From: Pseudomonadota bacterium | Lineage (GTDB): Bacteria; Pseudomonadota; Gammaproteobacteria; Burkholderiales; Burkholderiaceae | Direction: 5' to 3' | NCBI GenBank assembly: GCA_021778935.1 | Contig: JAJYBQ010000013.1 | Coordinates: 1 to 21,185, forward strand | DNA: 21,185 bases | Part shown: positions 14,307-21,185 of the stretch, piece by piece | Layout of the letters: each line of letters begins with the position of its first letter | How positions within the stretch are numbered: the stretch's first letter is position 1 | Made by a program: the position numbers and the translations under genes | Notes under the pieces: model-generated | Seen by the model: the letters and a program-made list of their open reading frames with translations, nothing else | Database searches by the model: none | Told to the model about the DNA's origin: nothing

Positions 14307-15878
14307 ATGCGGCCGGTCGGGTATAAGTTTCTGATCGATTCCATGGGCCTCGGCGGGGTACTCCCGCCGCGCGCCTCTGCGGTCGTCGCGCCGGTGACCC
14401 GCGTTCAGCGGGCCGGAAACGATGGGCGCGACATACTCGTTCCGGCTGGCGTCGCACCGGCCACAGACAATCCTGTCGAGCACGTGCTTTTCGCGCTCAA
14501 GCACGAAGGTACCGACCTCGCGGTTCTCTCCGCAGTGATGCATGAGATCGACCCCGCCGCGCTGGTCGGGGCGCTGCAAGAGTTGCCCTCCGGTGGATAC
14601 GTTCGCAAGGCTTGCTGCCTGTTTGAGAACCTGACCGGGAAAGAGCTTCCCGGAGTGTCTGGGACCGGAATCCCGGTTGATCTATTCGATCCTGCCCTGT
14701 ATGTCGTCATAGACCCGAAGGTGCGCGTGCGACGCGACCCGAAATGGCGAGTCAACTTCAATGGGCTCGGCAACTGGGCAATGTGCCCCACCATTCGCCG
14801 GACCGACGCCGTGGATCGGTGGATTGCATCAGGCATCCTCGATCGCGCGCGAGATGTATTCCACGACGTCGATCCGGGGTTGATTGACCGGGCGATGTCG
14901 TGGGCATACCTGAACGAAACGAAAGGATCTTTCTCGATCGAGCGAGAGTCTCCCGCCCCCGGGAAGGCCGAGGCGTTTGTGCGCCTGCTCCGGCAGGCGT
15001 GGGATGCCCCGCCGATGACAGAGGATCGGCTGGTGGCGCTGCAGGCGGCGACAATCACCAATCCTCTGTTCCGTGCGGTCCAGTTCCGTACCGAACAGAA
15101 CCACTTGCAGTCCGGAGCCCCGGGGGCGATCGGTGTGCGATACGTCCCGCCACCGCCAGAGGATGTGCCGTCCTTGATGGACGGGGTCATATCGCTGGCG
15201 AACGACACCGGTTCCGTGAACCCCATCGTCCGGGCGTCCCTCGCGTCGTTCGGCTTCGTGTACGTTCACCCGTTCATGGATGGAAACGGCCGTCTTTCCC
15301 GGTTCCTCATCCATTACGTCCTGGCACAGGACCGGGCGATCCCGGAAGGCGGAATCCTGCCTATATCCGCAGCCATGCGGCGCAACGAGATCGAATATCT
15401 CCACACGCTGGAGACGTTCTCGAAGCCCGTGCGCAATTTGTGGGACGTGACCTGGATCGATGGGTCGCAGTTCGAGTACGCTTTCCGCGGGGATCCGGCC
15501 GTGTACCGGTACTGGGACGCAACGGATCAGACCACGTTCCTGTTCCGCATGGCCGAGCAGTCGATTCAGCAGGATCTGGTGGCCGAAACGGATTTTCTGC
15601 GGAAATTCGATGTGGTCTTCCGGAAGCTCTCGGACAAACTGGATCTGCAGGGCAAGGATCTCGCCGCACTCATTCAGATGTGCCACCAGAACGGCGGCAG
15701 CATTTCCAACAACCGGCGCAAGCAATACCGGTTGACGGTCCCGGAAGATGCATTCCCCGTGATCGAGGATGGGGTGCGCTCAACATTCTTCCGCGAACAA
15801 GAATCCGCCCCGGACACCGCTGTCAGCAAAGTGGATGATGACGAAGAGGATGAGCCTTCATCCGACTGGACTCCATGA
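14307..15878 (+). CDS. Fic-family protein (predicted AMP-transferase)
   Basis: A 523-residue Fic/DOC protein. The active-site loop HPFMDGNGRLSR (321-332) matches HPFxDGNGRxxR completely, so transfer of AMP or another nucleotide to a target hydroxyl is likely. An N-terminal domain (about 1-190) precedes the catalytic core (195-380); VGYKFLIDSMGL at the very start supports ATG 14307. Before the core, SFSIER (208-213) resembles the inhibitory helix motif (S/T)xxxE(G/N): the inhibitory Glu212 is kept but Arg replaces Gly/Asn. The C-terminus has a winged-helix-like segment (about 450-485, QNGGSISNNRRKQY) and an acidic tail. No separate antitoxin gene adjoins it, fitting in-cis inhibition. It could be a host-directed or housekeeping Fic enzyme; the target is unknown. 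No good ribosome site is seen. Confidence 0.9.
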   Translation: MRPVGYKFLIDSMGLGGVLPPRASAVVAPVTRVQRAGNDGRDILVPAGVAPATDNPVEHVLFALKHEGTDLAVLSAVMHEIDPAALVGALQELPSGGYVRKACCLFENLTGKELPGVSGTGIPVDLFDPALYVVIDPKVRVRRDPKWRVNFNGLGNWAMCPTIRRTDAVDRWIASGILDRARDVFHDVDPGLIDRAMSWAYLNETKGSFSIERESPAPGKAEAFVRLLRQAWDAPPMTEDRLVALQAATITNPLFRAVQFRTEQNHLQSGAPGAIGVRYVPPPPEDVPSLMDGVISLANDTGSVNPIVRASLASFGFVYVHPFMDGNGRLSRFLIHYVLAQDRAIPEGGILPISAAMRRNEIEYLHTLETFSKPVRNLWDVTWIDGSQFEYAFRGDPAVYRYWDATDQTTFLFRMAEQSIQQDLVAETDFLRKFDVVFRKLSDKLDLQGKDLAALIQMCHQNGGSISNNRRKQYRLTVPEDAFPVIEDGVRSTFFREQESAPDTAVSKVDDDEEDEPSSDWTP

Positions 15879-15990
15879 TCCGGTGCGCGCAGTCGCTATT
15901 GGCGCATTGCCTGGATCGACGTGACGTGCAACCCCGGCGTGCAGGACGATCTCGCCGCAGGGGCGGAGCGCGGAGTGGGTGGCGTGTTGA

Positions 15991-16066
15991 TGATCTGGCC
16001 CCCGGAAAACGGACACCACGAGGTCTGCTATTTTGACCTTGTGGAGGACGCATGAAGAAGTCTGGA
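15991..16066 (+). mobile_element. Left-end remnant of an IS3-family element
   Basis: TGATCTGGCCCCCGGAAAAC followed by GGACACC, then GGAGGACGC and ATGAAGAAGTCT (MKKS, 16052-16063), is the layout of an IS3-family left terminus with the ribosome site and first codons of OrfA. It ends abruptly at the IS5 transposase remnant. Assigned from recalled features of IS3 ends. The 112 bases between the Fic stop and this remnant hold no gene I can support. Confidence 0.4.
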
Positions 16067-16071
16067 CCGGA

Positions 16072-16320
16072 TCGGAAATGCGTCTGGTGCATCTCCGGGT
16101 CGCGCTCGCCGTCCTGGTTCTTCGTCGAACTCGGCGCAGAGATGATCGTCGCATCCACGATCGTGCCCCGGGACAGGCTCAGGCCCTTCTTCTGCAAGAC
16201 CTTGCCGACCTCCTCGAAGATCTTCTTGCCCAGGTCGTTCTTCTCGAGCATATGGCGAAACCGCATCGCCGTCGTCTCGTCCGGCACCGGCTCGCGGCCC
16301 AGGTCAATGCCCACGAACGG
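16072..16320 (-). pseudogene. IS5-family transposase, N-terminal/central fragment
   Basis: On the minus strand the frame reads PFVGIDLGREPVPDETTAMR, then FRHMLEKNDLGKKIFEEVGK, then SRGTIVDATIISAPSSTKNQ and ERDPEMHQT, the well-known early-to-middle part of IS5-group transposases. The first 70 or so residues are missing: a stop lies just upstream and a terminal-repeat candidate only about 45 bases away. The fragment ends after MHQT where the IS3 remnant begins. The complementary part of such a transposase lies on the opposite strand at 17220-17450. Not functional. Confidence 0.8.
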
Positions 16321-16362
16321 CCTGCTCGAATTCTATGTGCCCCCGCTATCAAGATCGAGGGT

Positions 16363-16376
16363 TTTGCGGACATTCC
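16363..16376. repeat. IS5-like terminal repeat, copy 1
   Basis: TTTGCGGACATTCC; its TGCGGACATTCC core recurs exactly at 17565-17576 in the same orientation. Here it lies where the left end of the minus-strand IS5 fragment should be. Confidence 0.5.
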
Positions 16377-16404
16377 CTAGGAAATAGCGGGCCCATATTT
16401 TTCC

Positions 16405-16433
16405 TTGAAACCGACCGCCTGATGATGTATTCT
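16405..16433 (+). promoter_or_regulatory. Promoter of the toxin-antitoxin operon
   Basis: TTGAAA (16405-16410) and TATTCT (16428-16433) have an ideal 17-base spacer, with TG directly before the -10. The predicted transcription start falls at about 16440, immediately before ATG 16441, so the message may have essentially no leader. Confidence 0.55.
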
Positions 16434-16449
16434 GGTCAGCATGACTAGA
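16431..16449. promoter_or_regulatory. Candidate autoregulatory operator
   Basis: TCTGGTCAGCATGACTAGA is an imperfect palindrome (7 of 8 arm positions pair around a 3-base centre). It overlaps the end of the -10 box and the antitoxin start codon. Phd/YefM-type antitoxins repress their own promoters at such sites; binding here is inferred. Confidence 0.35.
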
Positions 16450-16764
16450 TTAGCAAAAGAAAGCTCCTCTCCGACCAAATCTCGCAAGCCCCGAGCCACG
16501 GAGGGGCGCGCCGGCTATTGGCTCCTGCAGGACGCCAAGGCGCGTTTCAGCGAACTCGTGCGCAAGGTGCGCAGCGAAGGGCCGCAGCACGTGACGGTGC
16601 ACGGGCGCGACGAGGTCGTTATCATGGCGGGCGAGGAATTCCGGCGCCTCAAGGGCAACGTCACCGGCAAAGCGCTAATCGCGGCCATGCAGGCCTCGCC
16701 GCATCGCGATATCGAGATTGAGCCCAAGCGCGGTCCCCTGCCCGCACGTGACGTGGCGCTGTGA
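16441..16764 (+). CDS. Phd/YefM-type antitoxin
   Basis: A 107-residue antitoxin expected to bind the operator through its N-terminal domain and to cover the toxin through its C-terminal tail. The diagnostic segment is YWLLQDAKARFSELVRKVRS (about 27-46) followed by GPQHVTVHGRDEVVIMAGEEF, the Phd/YefM fold. It has an unusual basic, Ser/Lys-rich extension of about 25 residues before the domain. No ribosome site precedes ATG 16441, which fits the near-leaderless transcript; a purine-rich GGAGGGG occurs at about 16500 but no start codon follows it. It overlaps the toxin by 4 bases, so translation is probably coupled. Confidence 0.85.
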   Translation: MTRLAKESSSPTKSRKPRATEGRAGYWLLQDAKARFSELVRKVRSEGPQHVTVHGRDEVVIMAGEEFRRLKGNVTGKALIAAMQASPHRDIEIEPKRGPLPARDVAL

Positions 16765-17219
16765 CGGGTTGGCTGCTCGATACGAATGTCCTTTCGGAGC
16801 TGAGGCGCCCAAAGCCCGAGGCGAAGGTGCTCGCCTTCATCGCGGCGCAGCCCCTCGAACTGCTCTACGTCAGCACCGTCGCCCTGGCCGAAATCCGCTT
16901 CGGCATCGAATTGCTTTCCGACGCCGGCCGGCGCTCCGAATTGAACGATTGGCTTGCCCGCAAGGTGCGGCCAATGTTCGAACAGCGGGTGCTTGCCGTC
17001 TCGGAAGACGTCATGTTCCGCTGGCGGCTGATGGTCGAGGAAGGCCGCAAGGCAGGTCATACCTTCTCGCAGCCGGACCTCATCATTGCCGCGACCGGTC
17101 AGCACCACGGCCTCACGATCGTCTCGCGCGACACGGCTGATTACCTCAAGGCCAAGGTAGCCGTGTTCAACCCGTGGGTTGACGCGATGCCTCCGGCGCC
17201 GGAATATCGAACGCCATGA
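16761..17219 (+). CDS. PIN-domain toxin (VapC/FitB-like)
   Basis: A 152-residue PIN-domain ribonuclease toxin. All four acidic metal-binding positions are visible: Asp7 (LLDTNVLSEL), Glu44 (ALAEIRFGI), Asp106 (SQPDLIIAATG) and Asp124 (VSRDTADY). The LSELRRPKPE motif and the NPWV ending are typical of the FitB/StbB branch. It starts at GTG 16761 within the antitoxin stop (GTGA overlap). The last dozen residues after NPWV (DAMPPAPEYRTP) may be read-through into the adjoining IS5 remnant, since relatives usually end near NPW. VapC-like toxins usually cut tRNA or rRNA; the target here is unknown. A PIN toxin with a Phd-type antitoxin is a common pairing. Confidence 0.88.
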   Translation: MTGWLLDTNVLSELRRPKPEAKVLAFIAAQPLELLYVSTVALAEIRFGIELLSDAGRRSELNDWLARKVRPMFEQRVLAVSEDVMFRWRLMVEEGRKAGHTFSQPDLIIAATGQHHGLTIVSRDTADYLKAKVAVFNPWVDAMPPAPEYRTP

Positions 17220-17450
17220 CGGTCAGGTGCAGGATCTTCGCGGCGTTCACCACGTCGTGGTCACACCGGCGAACACGGCTGACGGCAAGGTGGTGGACCA
17301 GTTGCTGCACGGCGAGGAAACGCGCGTGTACGGCGACCAGGCGTACGTCGGAGTGGTCTGGCCAAGAACGCCAACCGCCTCTTCGTGACGGCTGCAATGG
17401 CGAACATCTTCATGGGCCGAGCTACGTTGGCGGGAGCAGTCCGTCTGTAA
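17220..17450 (+). pseudogene. IS5-family transposase, C-terminal fragment
   Basis: The plus strand reads GVHHVVVTPANTADGKVVDQ followed by LLHGEETRVYGDQAYVG, the middle of an IS5-group transposase. After a frameshift and a large internal deletion near 17360 it continues AKNANRLFVTAAMANIFMGR to TAA 17448-17450, the usual C-terminus. It begins about where the fragment at 16072-16320 leaves off, which suggests both came from one gene. It starts directly at the toxin stop codon. Confidence 0.75.
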
Positions 17451-17561
17451 CAAGGAAATCGGGTGAAATTCAACACGAAAACCGCGAGAAATCGCACCAA
17501 AGCGATGCGACTCGGGCAATCCTGCGGTTCTCAGTGTCGGTTTCATCGAAAACTACGCAGT

Positions 17562-17576
17562 TGTGCGGACATTCCT
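17562..17576. repeat. IS5-like terminal repeat, copy 2
   Basis: TTGTGCGGACATTCC matches 16362-16376 at 14 of 15 bases in the same orientation. It lies 112 bases beyond the transposase stop, as a right-end terminal repeat would. The bases between (17451-17561) contain no gene I can see. Confidence 0.5.
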
Positions 17577-17615
17577 TCAAGAAAACATCACGTAGAACCG
17601 CATAAAACCTAGTTG

Positions 17616-17676
<61 letters not shown>

Positions 17677-17810
17677 CGCGATACGCGCAGGATGCGCCCT
17701 ACTCTGCCGCAGGAAAATCAATGGGTTACGCGGGCGCGCATGGCGCGCAAATGGCGAGAAACGCGGGGGTTTTGGCAAATCCTCTCACCCTGTGCAAGCG
17801 CCCGACCGAT

Positions 17811-17918
17811 CTACTTCCCCAGCATCTTTTCGAGGCTCGCCGCAGACCCCATCTGTGGCGCCGGGGCCGCGCAGGCGCCCAGCGGCGAGATAAATAGCAG
17901 CCCGAGTCGCAGGGGCAG
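17811..17918 (-). CDS. Possible small lipoprotein downstream of trbI
   Basis: Directly after trbI on the same strand, one frame reads LPLRLGLLFISPLGACAAPA and then PQMGSAASLEKMLGK to a TAG at 17811-17813. It has a hydrophobic core and an SPLGAC lipobox, as in the small VirB7- or TrbK-like lipoproteins of conjugation systems. The weakness is the start: no ATG, GTG or TTG is in frame, and only CTG codons (17918, 17912) are available. It may be a gene trimmed at its 5' end, or chance. The remaining bases from 17677 to 17810 show no gene. Confidence 0.3.
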   Translation of the reverse strand: MPLRLGLLFISPLGACAAPAPQMGSAASLEKMLGK

Positions 17919-17947
17919 AGGGGACCGCTTCGAACCGCAAGCTACCC

Positions 17948-19276
17948 CTACTGTGCCGGATAGGGTGGCAGGATCATGGTTCGGCTGACGAGGACGTTGA
18001 AAGCGTAGCCTGGGCGGATGATCAGGGTGGGCTGGATGTTGAGGTTCCGGTTGAGCAGATTCTGCCCCACCATGTTGAGCTCCTGGCCCATGGCGGCGGC
18101 GGCCTCCTGGCCTGCCGATGGCGCGGTGAACATGTTGGAGTTCTGCGGCTGGGAGAGCTGTGCGCCGGCGCTCAGCAGGCTCATCAGGGTGGCGCTGCCG
18201 AAGATCCGCATGTAGTGGTTATCGACCAGATCGCGGAATCCGGCCTGTCCCTGCCCGTCGGTGCCTTCCATGCCCTTGAGGTCGATGGTCGATCCGTTCG
18301 GGAAGATCACCTGGTTCCAGGCCACGAGTACGCGCCGCTGGCCGTAGGCCACGTCGCTGCTGTACTGGCCGATGAGCCGGGTTCCCTGGGGGATGAGCAC
18401 CGCGTCCGGATCGAGGCTGTCGTAGACCGTCTCGCGCACTTGGGCGGAGATGCTTCCCGGCAGATCGCTGTTGATCCCGGTGACGAGCACCGCGGGGATA
18501 ACGGATCCGGCGAAGAGCTCGTGCCGGGCGCGCGGCGGCTGCGCCGATGCGGGCAGGTAGTCGCCGTCGCCCGTCTTGGATTGGGCGGCGAGGAATGCCT
18601 TGTTCTGCTGCTGCGCCCCCTGCCCTTCCAGTTCTCCGGCGGCGGCTCCGCGCGGCTGCCGGAGTCCGGCAAGGGCGTTTTGCAGCGTTGCCCCCAGATC
18701 ACCGGACGGTGCCGCGGCAGCGCCCGGCTGATCGGGGCGTTGCGCCCCCTGGGCAACGGCGCCCTCCGGGACGGTCTTGGCAAGCCGGGCGCTTTGCGCG
18801 GCGAGCATCGCGCCTTCGAGGTTCTTGTAGCGTTGCTCCTCCCGCCACTGGTGGTACTTCTGCGCGGGCGAGCGCTGCGCTCCGGACGCAGGCCCGGCCT
18901 GCAGCGCAGCGGGCGCCGCAGCCTTGTCCCTGCGCGCGGATATCCCAGGTTTCGACGAATCGCCGCCAGCCGCCGCATCCTGCGCCTGCCGCGCCTTGTC
19001 GGCGGCCTGCTCCATGGCGTCGACATCCGGTTTGGTCTGCCCCACCCGAGCCGCGTCCGCCGATTCCGGCTTGGGTCTGGCATGCTGCCCCGCCGACATC
19101 ACCCCGATGACGATTCCCACACCGGCCAGGCCGCCGAGAACGGCGAGGGCCCCCTTGATGTTCTTGCTCAGGCGCGGCCCCTTGGCCGGCGTGCCGCGGA
19201 TGCGCAAGGGCTCGGCGCTCGCGGTGCTGCCGTCCACGTCGGCTTCGAGCAGATCCCGATCGGTCTCTTCGCTCAT
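17948..19276 (-). CDS. trbI: TrbI/VirB10-like conjugal transfer protein
   Basis: This 442-residue protein is the VirB10-type scaffold that spans the inner membrane and periplasm of a type IV secretion system and reaches the outer-membrane pore. It has a short cytoplasmic N-terminus, one membrane helix (about 42-62), a long Ala/Gln/Pro-rich periplasmic linker (65-225) and the conserved C-terminal beta-barrel domain (about 240-440). Signature segments are LFAGSVIPAVLVTGINSDLP, SLDPDAVLIPQGTRLIGQYS, VAWNQVIFPNGSTIDL and the terminal RPGYAFNVLVSRTMILPPY. Its ATG lies one base after the trbG stop (TGAGATG), implying translational coupling. It is the last recognisable trb gene before the tRNA-Ser fragment. 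Confidence 0.92.
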   Translation of the reverse strand: MSEETDRDLLEADVDGSTASAEPLRIRGTPAKGPRLSKNIKGALAVLGGLAGVGIVIGVMSAGQHARPKPESADAARVGQTKPDVDAMEQAADKARQAQDAAAGGDSSKPGISARRDKAAAPAALQAGPASGAQRSPAQKYHQWREEQRYKNLEGAMLAAQSARLAKTVPEGAVAQGAQRPDQPGAAAAPSGDLGATLQNALAGLRQPRGAAAGELEGQGAQQQNKAFLAAQSKTGDGDYLPASAQPPRARHELFAGSVIPAVLVTGINSDLPGSISAQVRETVYDSLDPDAVLIPQGTRLIGQYSSDVAYGQRRVLVAWNQVIFPNGSTIDLKGMEGTDGQGQAGFRDLVDNHYMRIFGSATLMSLLSAGAQLSQPQNSNMFTAPSAGQEAAAAMGQELNMVGQNLLNRNLNIQPTLIIRPGYAFNVLVSRTMILPPYPAQ

Positions 19277-19277
19277 C

Positions 19278-20246
19278 TCATCGCCCCTGCGGCAGGAGAT
19301 TCGAGGGAGGAACCGAATAGGGCCCGGGGGCGGCGCCCTGCTCGCAGGTCACCGCGCGCGCCCCCTTGCCTACGCCCACCACCAGCTTGAACTTCTCCGG
19401 CAGCCCGTCAATCACGAAGTAGTTGTTCGCGAGGCGGCTGTTGATCAGCTCGGTCTTGCCGCCGTCGAATCGGAACACCGCCGGCGCGTCCCGGAAGGTC
19501 ATGCCGCCCTGCATCTGCAGGTAGGTGTGCCCGCCGCCCGAGAACACCCGCACCGGCAGGAGATCCCGGTCGATCTCGTCCGGATCGTCGCCCGCGCAGT
19601 GGTAGTCGAAGTCCAGATCGGAGGGGTCGACGGTTCCCAGCTGGGCGACAACGGCCTGCTTCTTTTGCTCGCCCTGCGCGACTTGCGCATCGGCCTGCCG
19701 CTGCATGCGGATGACGATCTGCTGCGGGTCGTAGAACCCGATCTGCGGCACGTAGCGGTGCTGCCGGGAGACCAGGGTCATGTAGTACACCCGTCCCGCG
19801 TCGGTGGTCACCACGAGGTTCGTCGTGAGCCCCGCCGCGACGGGCTTGACCACGACGACCGGGGTGTGTCCGGCGTCGGCGGTCTGCACCATCCAGCGCA
19901 CGCTGTCACCGATGCTGAGATTCGTGATGTGCTCGCCCAGCAGCAGGTTGATCACGCAGATGTGCAGCGGCGCGCAGGTGATCATGGGCTGGCTCTGGCC
20001 GTAGGCGTACATCACCTGCCCGTTGGTGCCCAGCATGCTGGGCGCGTAGCCCGTCTTGAGCCAAGTCTGCGACGCCGCACTGGAAGCGCGCTCCGAGAGC
20101 GGGATCGGCGCCTCGAGCGCGTAGATCTCGTGGCTCGTGAGGGGGTGGGGCGTTCCGACTTCGTCGACGATCGTTGCGGCAGACGCCGCGGCCGAGGCGG
20201 CCACGGCAAGCGCGGCGAGCGCCGTCTTGATGGGGTTCTTGCTCAT
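19278..20246 (-). CDS. trbG: TrbG/VirB9-like conjugal transfer protein
   Basis: This 322-residue VirB9/CagX-family protein is a periplasmic and outer-membrane-associated part of the secretion-channel core. It has a Sec signal peptide (basic start, ALAALAVAASAAASA core, cleavage near 23-24). The VirB9 features are VMYAYGQSQPMITCAPLHIC followed by LGEHITNLSIGDSVRW, TTNLVVTTDAGRVYYMTLVS in the middle, and a C-terminal half with DFDYHCAG, VRVFSGGGHTYLQM and NNYFVIDGLPEKFKLVVG. Two Cys at the first motif may form a disulphide. GAGAGGAT precedes the ATG. It lies 27 bases after trbF and 1 base before trbI on the same strand, so it is one operon. Confidence 0.92.
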   Translation of the reverse strand: MSKNPIKTALAALAVAASAAASAATIVDEVGTPHPLTSHEIYALEAPIPLSERASSAASQTWLKTGYAPSMLGTNGQVMYAYGQSQPMITCAPLHICVINLLLGEHITNLSIGDSVRWMVQTADAGHTPVVVVKPVAAGLTTNLVVTTDAGRVYYMTLVSRQHRYVPQIGFYDPQQIVIRMQRQADAQVAQGEQKKQAVVAQLGTVDPSDLDFDYHCAGDDPDEIDRDLLPVRVFSGGGHTYLQMQGGMTFRDAPAVFRFDGGKTELINSRLANNYFVIDGLPEKFKLVVGVGKGARAVTCEQGAAPGPYSVPPSNLLPQGR

Positions 20247-20273
20247 CTCGGGAATCCTCTCTATGGCAGGGGG

Positions 20274-20924
20274 TCAGGACGCCGCGCCGACGACGGGCGT
20301 CCAGGTGACGTTCTTCAGGAAGAGCCCCAGCGGGTTGTCGAGCATCACCCGGGGGTTGTTCGCCAAGCCGGGGTTGATCCCCGTGGTGATGTTGGCCTTC
20401 CAGTGCTGCACCGGCTGGGTCTGGCCGTTCTGGCGCTTGACCTCATCCCAGCCGACCTGCCAGGTGTCCGTGCTCACCGGCAGGACGCTCGTGATGGTGA
20501 CGTTGACCGTGAAATCGCCAAACGGCGGGTGCGCGGAGTACCACGAATTGAGGTAGGCCGCCGCGTCGGCGCTTGCCAGCGCATAGACCCGGGCGATCAG
20601 GGCCTTTTGCGCCTGGCCATCGGGCAGGACGGTGCGGGCCGTCCAGACCCAGTTGGCGACCTGCGCCTCGATGATGCGCTGGCTGACCGCGTTGCCCCCC
20701 GCGGGTCTTGCCATCGCAACCGGATCTCCCAGCTTGTCGATCGCGACGACAAAGGGCTCGATCTTGCTCTGCCCGCCGATCCAGGCAATCCCGGCGACGG
20801 ACACCGCCGTCACCGCCAGGCTGGCAAATGCCGCCAGTCTCCAGTTCTTCGCGCGCGCGAGCGCGTCACCGTATCGCTCGTCCCACTCCCGACGCGCATT
20901 CAAGTACGGGTTGGCATCCGCCAT
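20274..20924 (-). CDS. trbF: TrbF/VirB8-like conjugal transfer protein
   Basis: This 216-residue VirB8-family inner-membrane protein organises the type IV secretion channel. The start is ATG 20924 because CGGAGGA lies 7 bases upstream and the protein then begins MADANPYLNARREWDERYGD, typical of TrbF; an open frame 30 codons upstream has no support. One membrane helix (about 29-50) is followed by the periplasmic NTF2-like domain: EPFVVAIDKLGDPV, WTARTVLPDGQAQKALIARV, AAYLNSWYSAHPPF, VLPVSTDTWQVGWDEV and the final NPRVMLDNPLGLFLKNVTWT. Trb order F-G-I on the minus strand matches known systems; trbL and earlier genes should lie to the right. Confidence 0.92.
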   Translation of the reverse strand: MADANPYLNARREWDERYGDALARAKNWRLAAFASLAVTAVSVAGIAWIGGQSKIEPFVVAIDKLGDPVAMARPAGGNAVSQRIIEAQVANWVWTARTVLPDGQAQKALIARVYALASADAAAYLNSWYSAHPPFGDFTVNVTITSVLPVSTDTWQVGWDEVKRQNGQTQPVQHWKANITTGINPGLANNPRVMLDNPLGLFLKNVTWTPVVGAAS

Positions 20925-21185
20925 CTCGCATCCTCCGTGTCTGGCGCCGAAACCCGGCACCGCTACACGAACTCTGCGGGGTGGGCCCGCAATCAGGACA
21001 GGCACTGGTGCCACGGGCCGTCACGCCAACCTGCGGGCCTTCGACATCGTCACCGTTGCGGTCGTTCATGCTGGATTCTGCGTGGCGCCACCGTCGGGAG
21101 GAGCCGGCGACGGCGCCGTTGATGGTGCCGAAGTTGTAGCCGTCGATGAAGGGATCGGCCGCTCGCAACTCAGCTCGTACGCGGC
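20925..21185 (-). other. Upstream of trbF: unresolved end of the preceding gene
   Basis: trbL would be expected here. Two minus-strand frames compete. One from the window edge is Pro/Ala/Ser/Thr-rich and ends at TGA 21066-21068, like a TrbL tail. Another reads AADPFIDGYNFGTINGAVAG with almost every codon ending in C (about 21110-21165), a strong coding signature; it stays open to 20866, overlapping trbF. I cannot decide between them without the sequence to the right. Confidence 0.35.

Noticed and set aside
12756..14579. A single 607-residue minus-strand protein
   Set aside because: The frame crosses the lipoprotein gene out of frame. Only its two ends look coding, so it was split into two remnants.
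15879..15990. Coding-looking stretch in the Fic frame after its stop (RYWRIAWIDVTCNPGV)
   Set aside because: It has no start codon, runs into the IS3 remnant and matches no family I know; it is too short to support.
17677..17713. Possible 5' half completing the tRNA-Ser
   Set aside because: GGCAGAG resembles a D arm, but the bases do not pair with the anticodon-stem or acceptor 3' strands, so the tRNA is truncated.
18924..21122. 732-codon plus-strand open frame across trbI, trbG and trbF
   Set aside because: It is antisense to three clearly recognised trb genes, with Arg/His/Asp-rich shadow composition.

Overview
The window is GC-rich proteobacterial DNA, probably from a beta- or gammaproteobacterium; I cannot place it more precisely. 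The evidence is the trb-type conjugation genes, the cyclic-di-GMP/chemoreceptor genes and the mix of IS701, IS4, IS1182, IS5 and IS3 remnants. It reads as a mobile-element-rich chromosomal stretch that ends, near 17.6 kb, at the edge of an integrated conjugative element.

Layout. 1-1038: decayed IS701-family transposase (internal stop plus frameshift; 5' end outside the window). 1106-2448: intact IS4-family element with terminal inverted repeats and a perfect 9-bp target duplication. 2472-3590: small, visibly lower-GC cargo, an HNH-endonuclease-like gene followed by a gene cut off by the next IS. 3592-5170: intact IS1182-family element flanked by CTAG. 5173-5297: MITE-like inverted-repeat element. 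5370-11938: signalling block. A PAS-PAS-GGDEF diguanylate cyclase (+) converges on a two-gene minus-strand operon, a chemoreceptor followed by a 1198-residue PAS-GAF-GGDEF-globin-GAF-EAL protein. 12358-12855: exported DUF3617-like protein. 12.9-14.2 kb: minus strand, a lipoprotein gene between decayed coding remnants. 14307-15878: Fic-family protein. 15991-17576: scrambled IS3 and IS5 remnants around a Phd/VapC-like toxin-antitoxin pair. 17618-17676: the 3' part only of a tRNA-Ser(CGA), on the minus strand. 17811-21185: end of a trb type IV secretion operon (trbF, trbG, trbI, all minus) running off the right edge.

How it fits together. The three signalling proteins can make and break c-di-GMP and carry PAS, GAF and probable haem-globin sensors, which suggests gas or redox control of motility or attachment. 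The truncated tRNA-Ser has the orientation expected of the distal attachment site of an element lying to its right, so the trb genes probably belong to an integrative conjugative element and the sequence to the left is the recipient chromosome. The toxin-antitoxin pair sits between two halves of one IS5-type transposase that point away from each other, which suggests an inversion or a composite insertion. The most unusual single gene is the six-domain GGDEF-globin-EAL protein.
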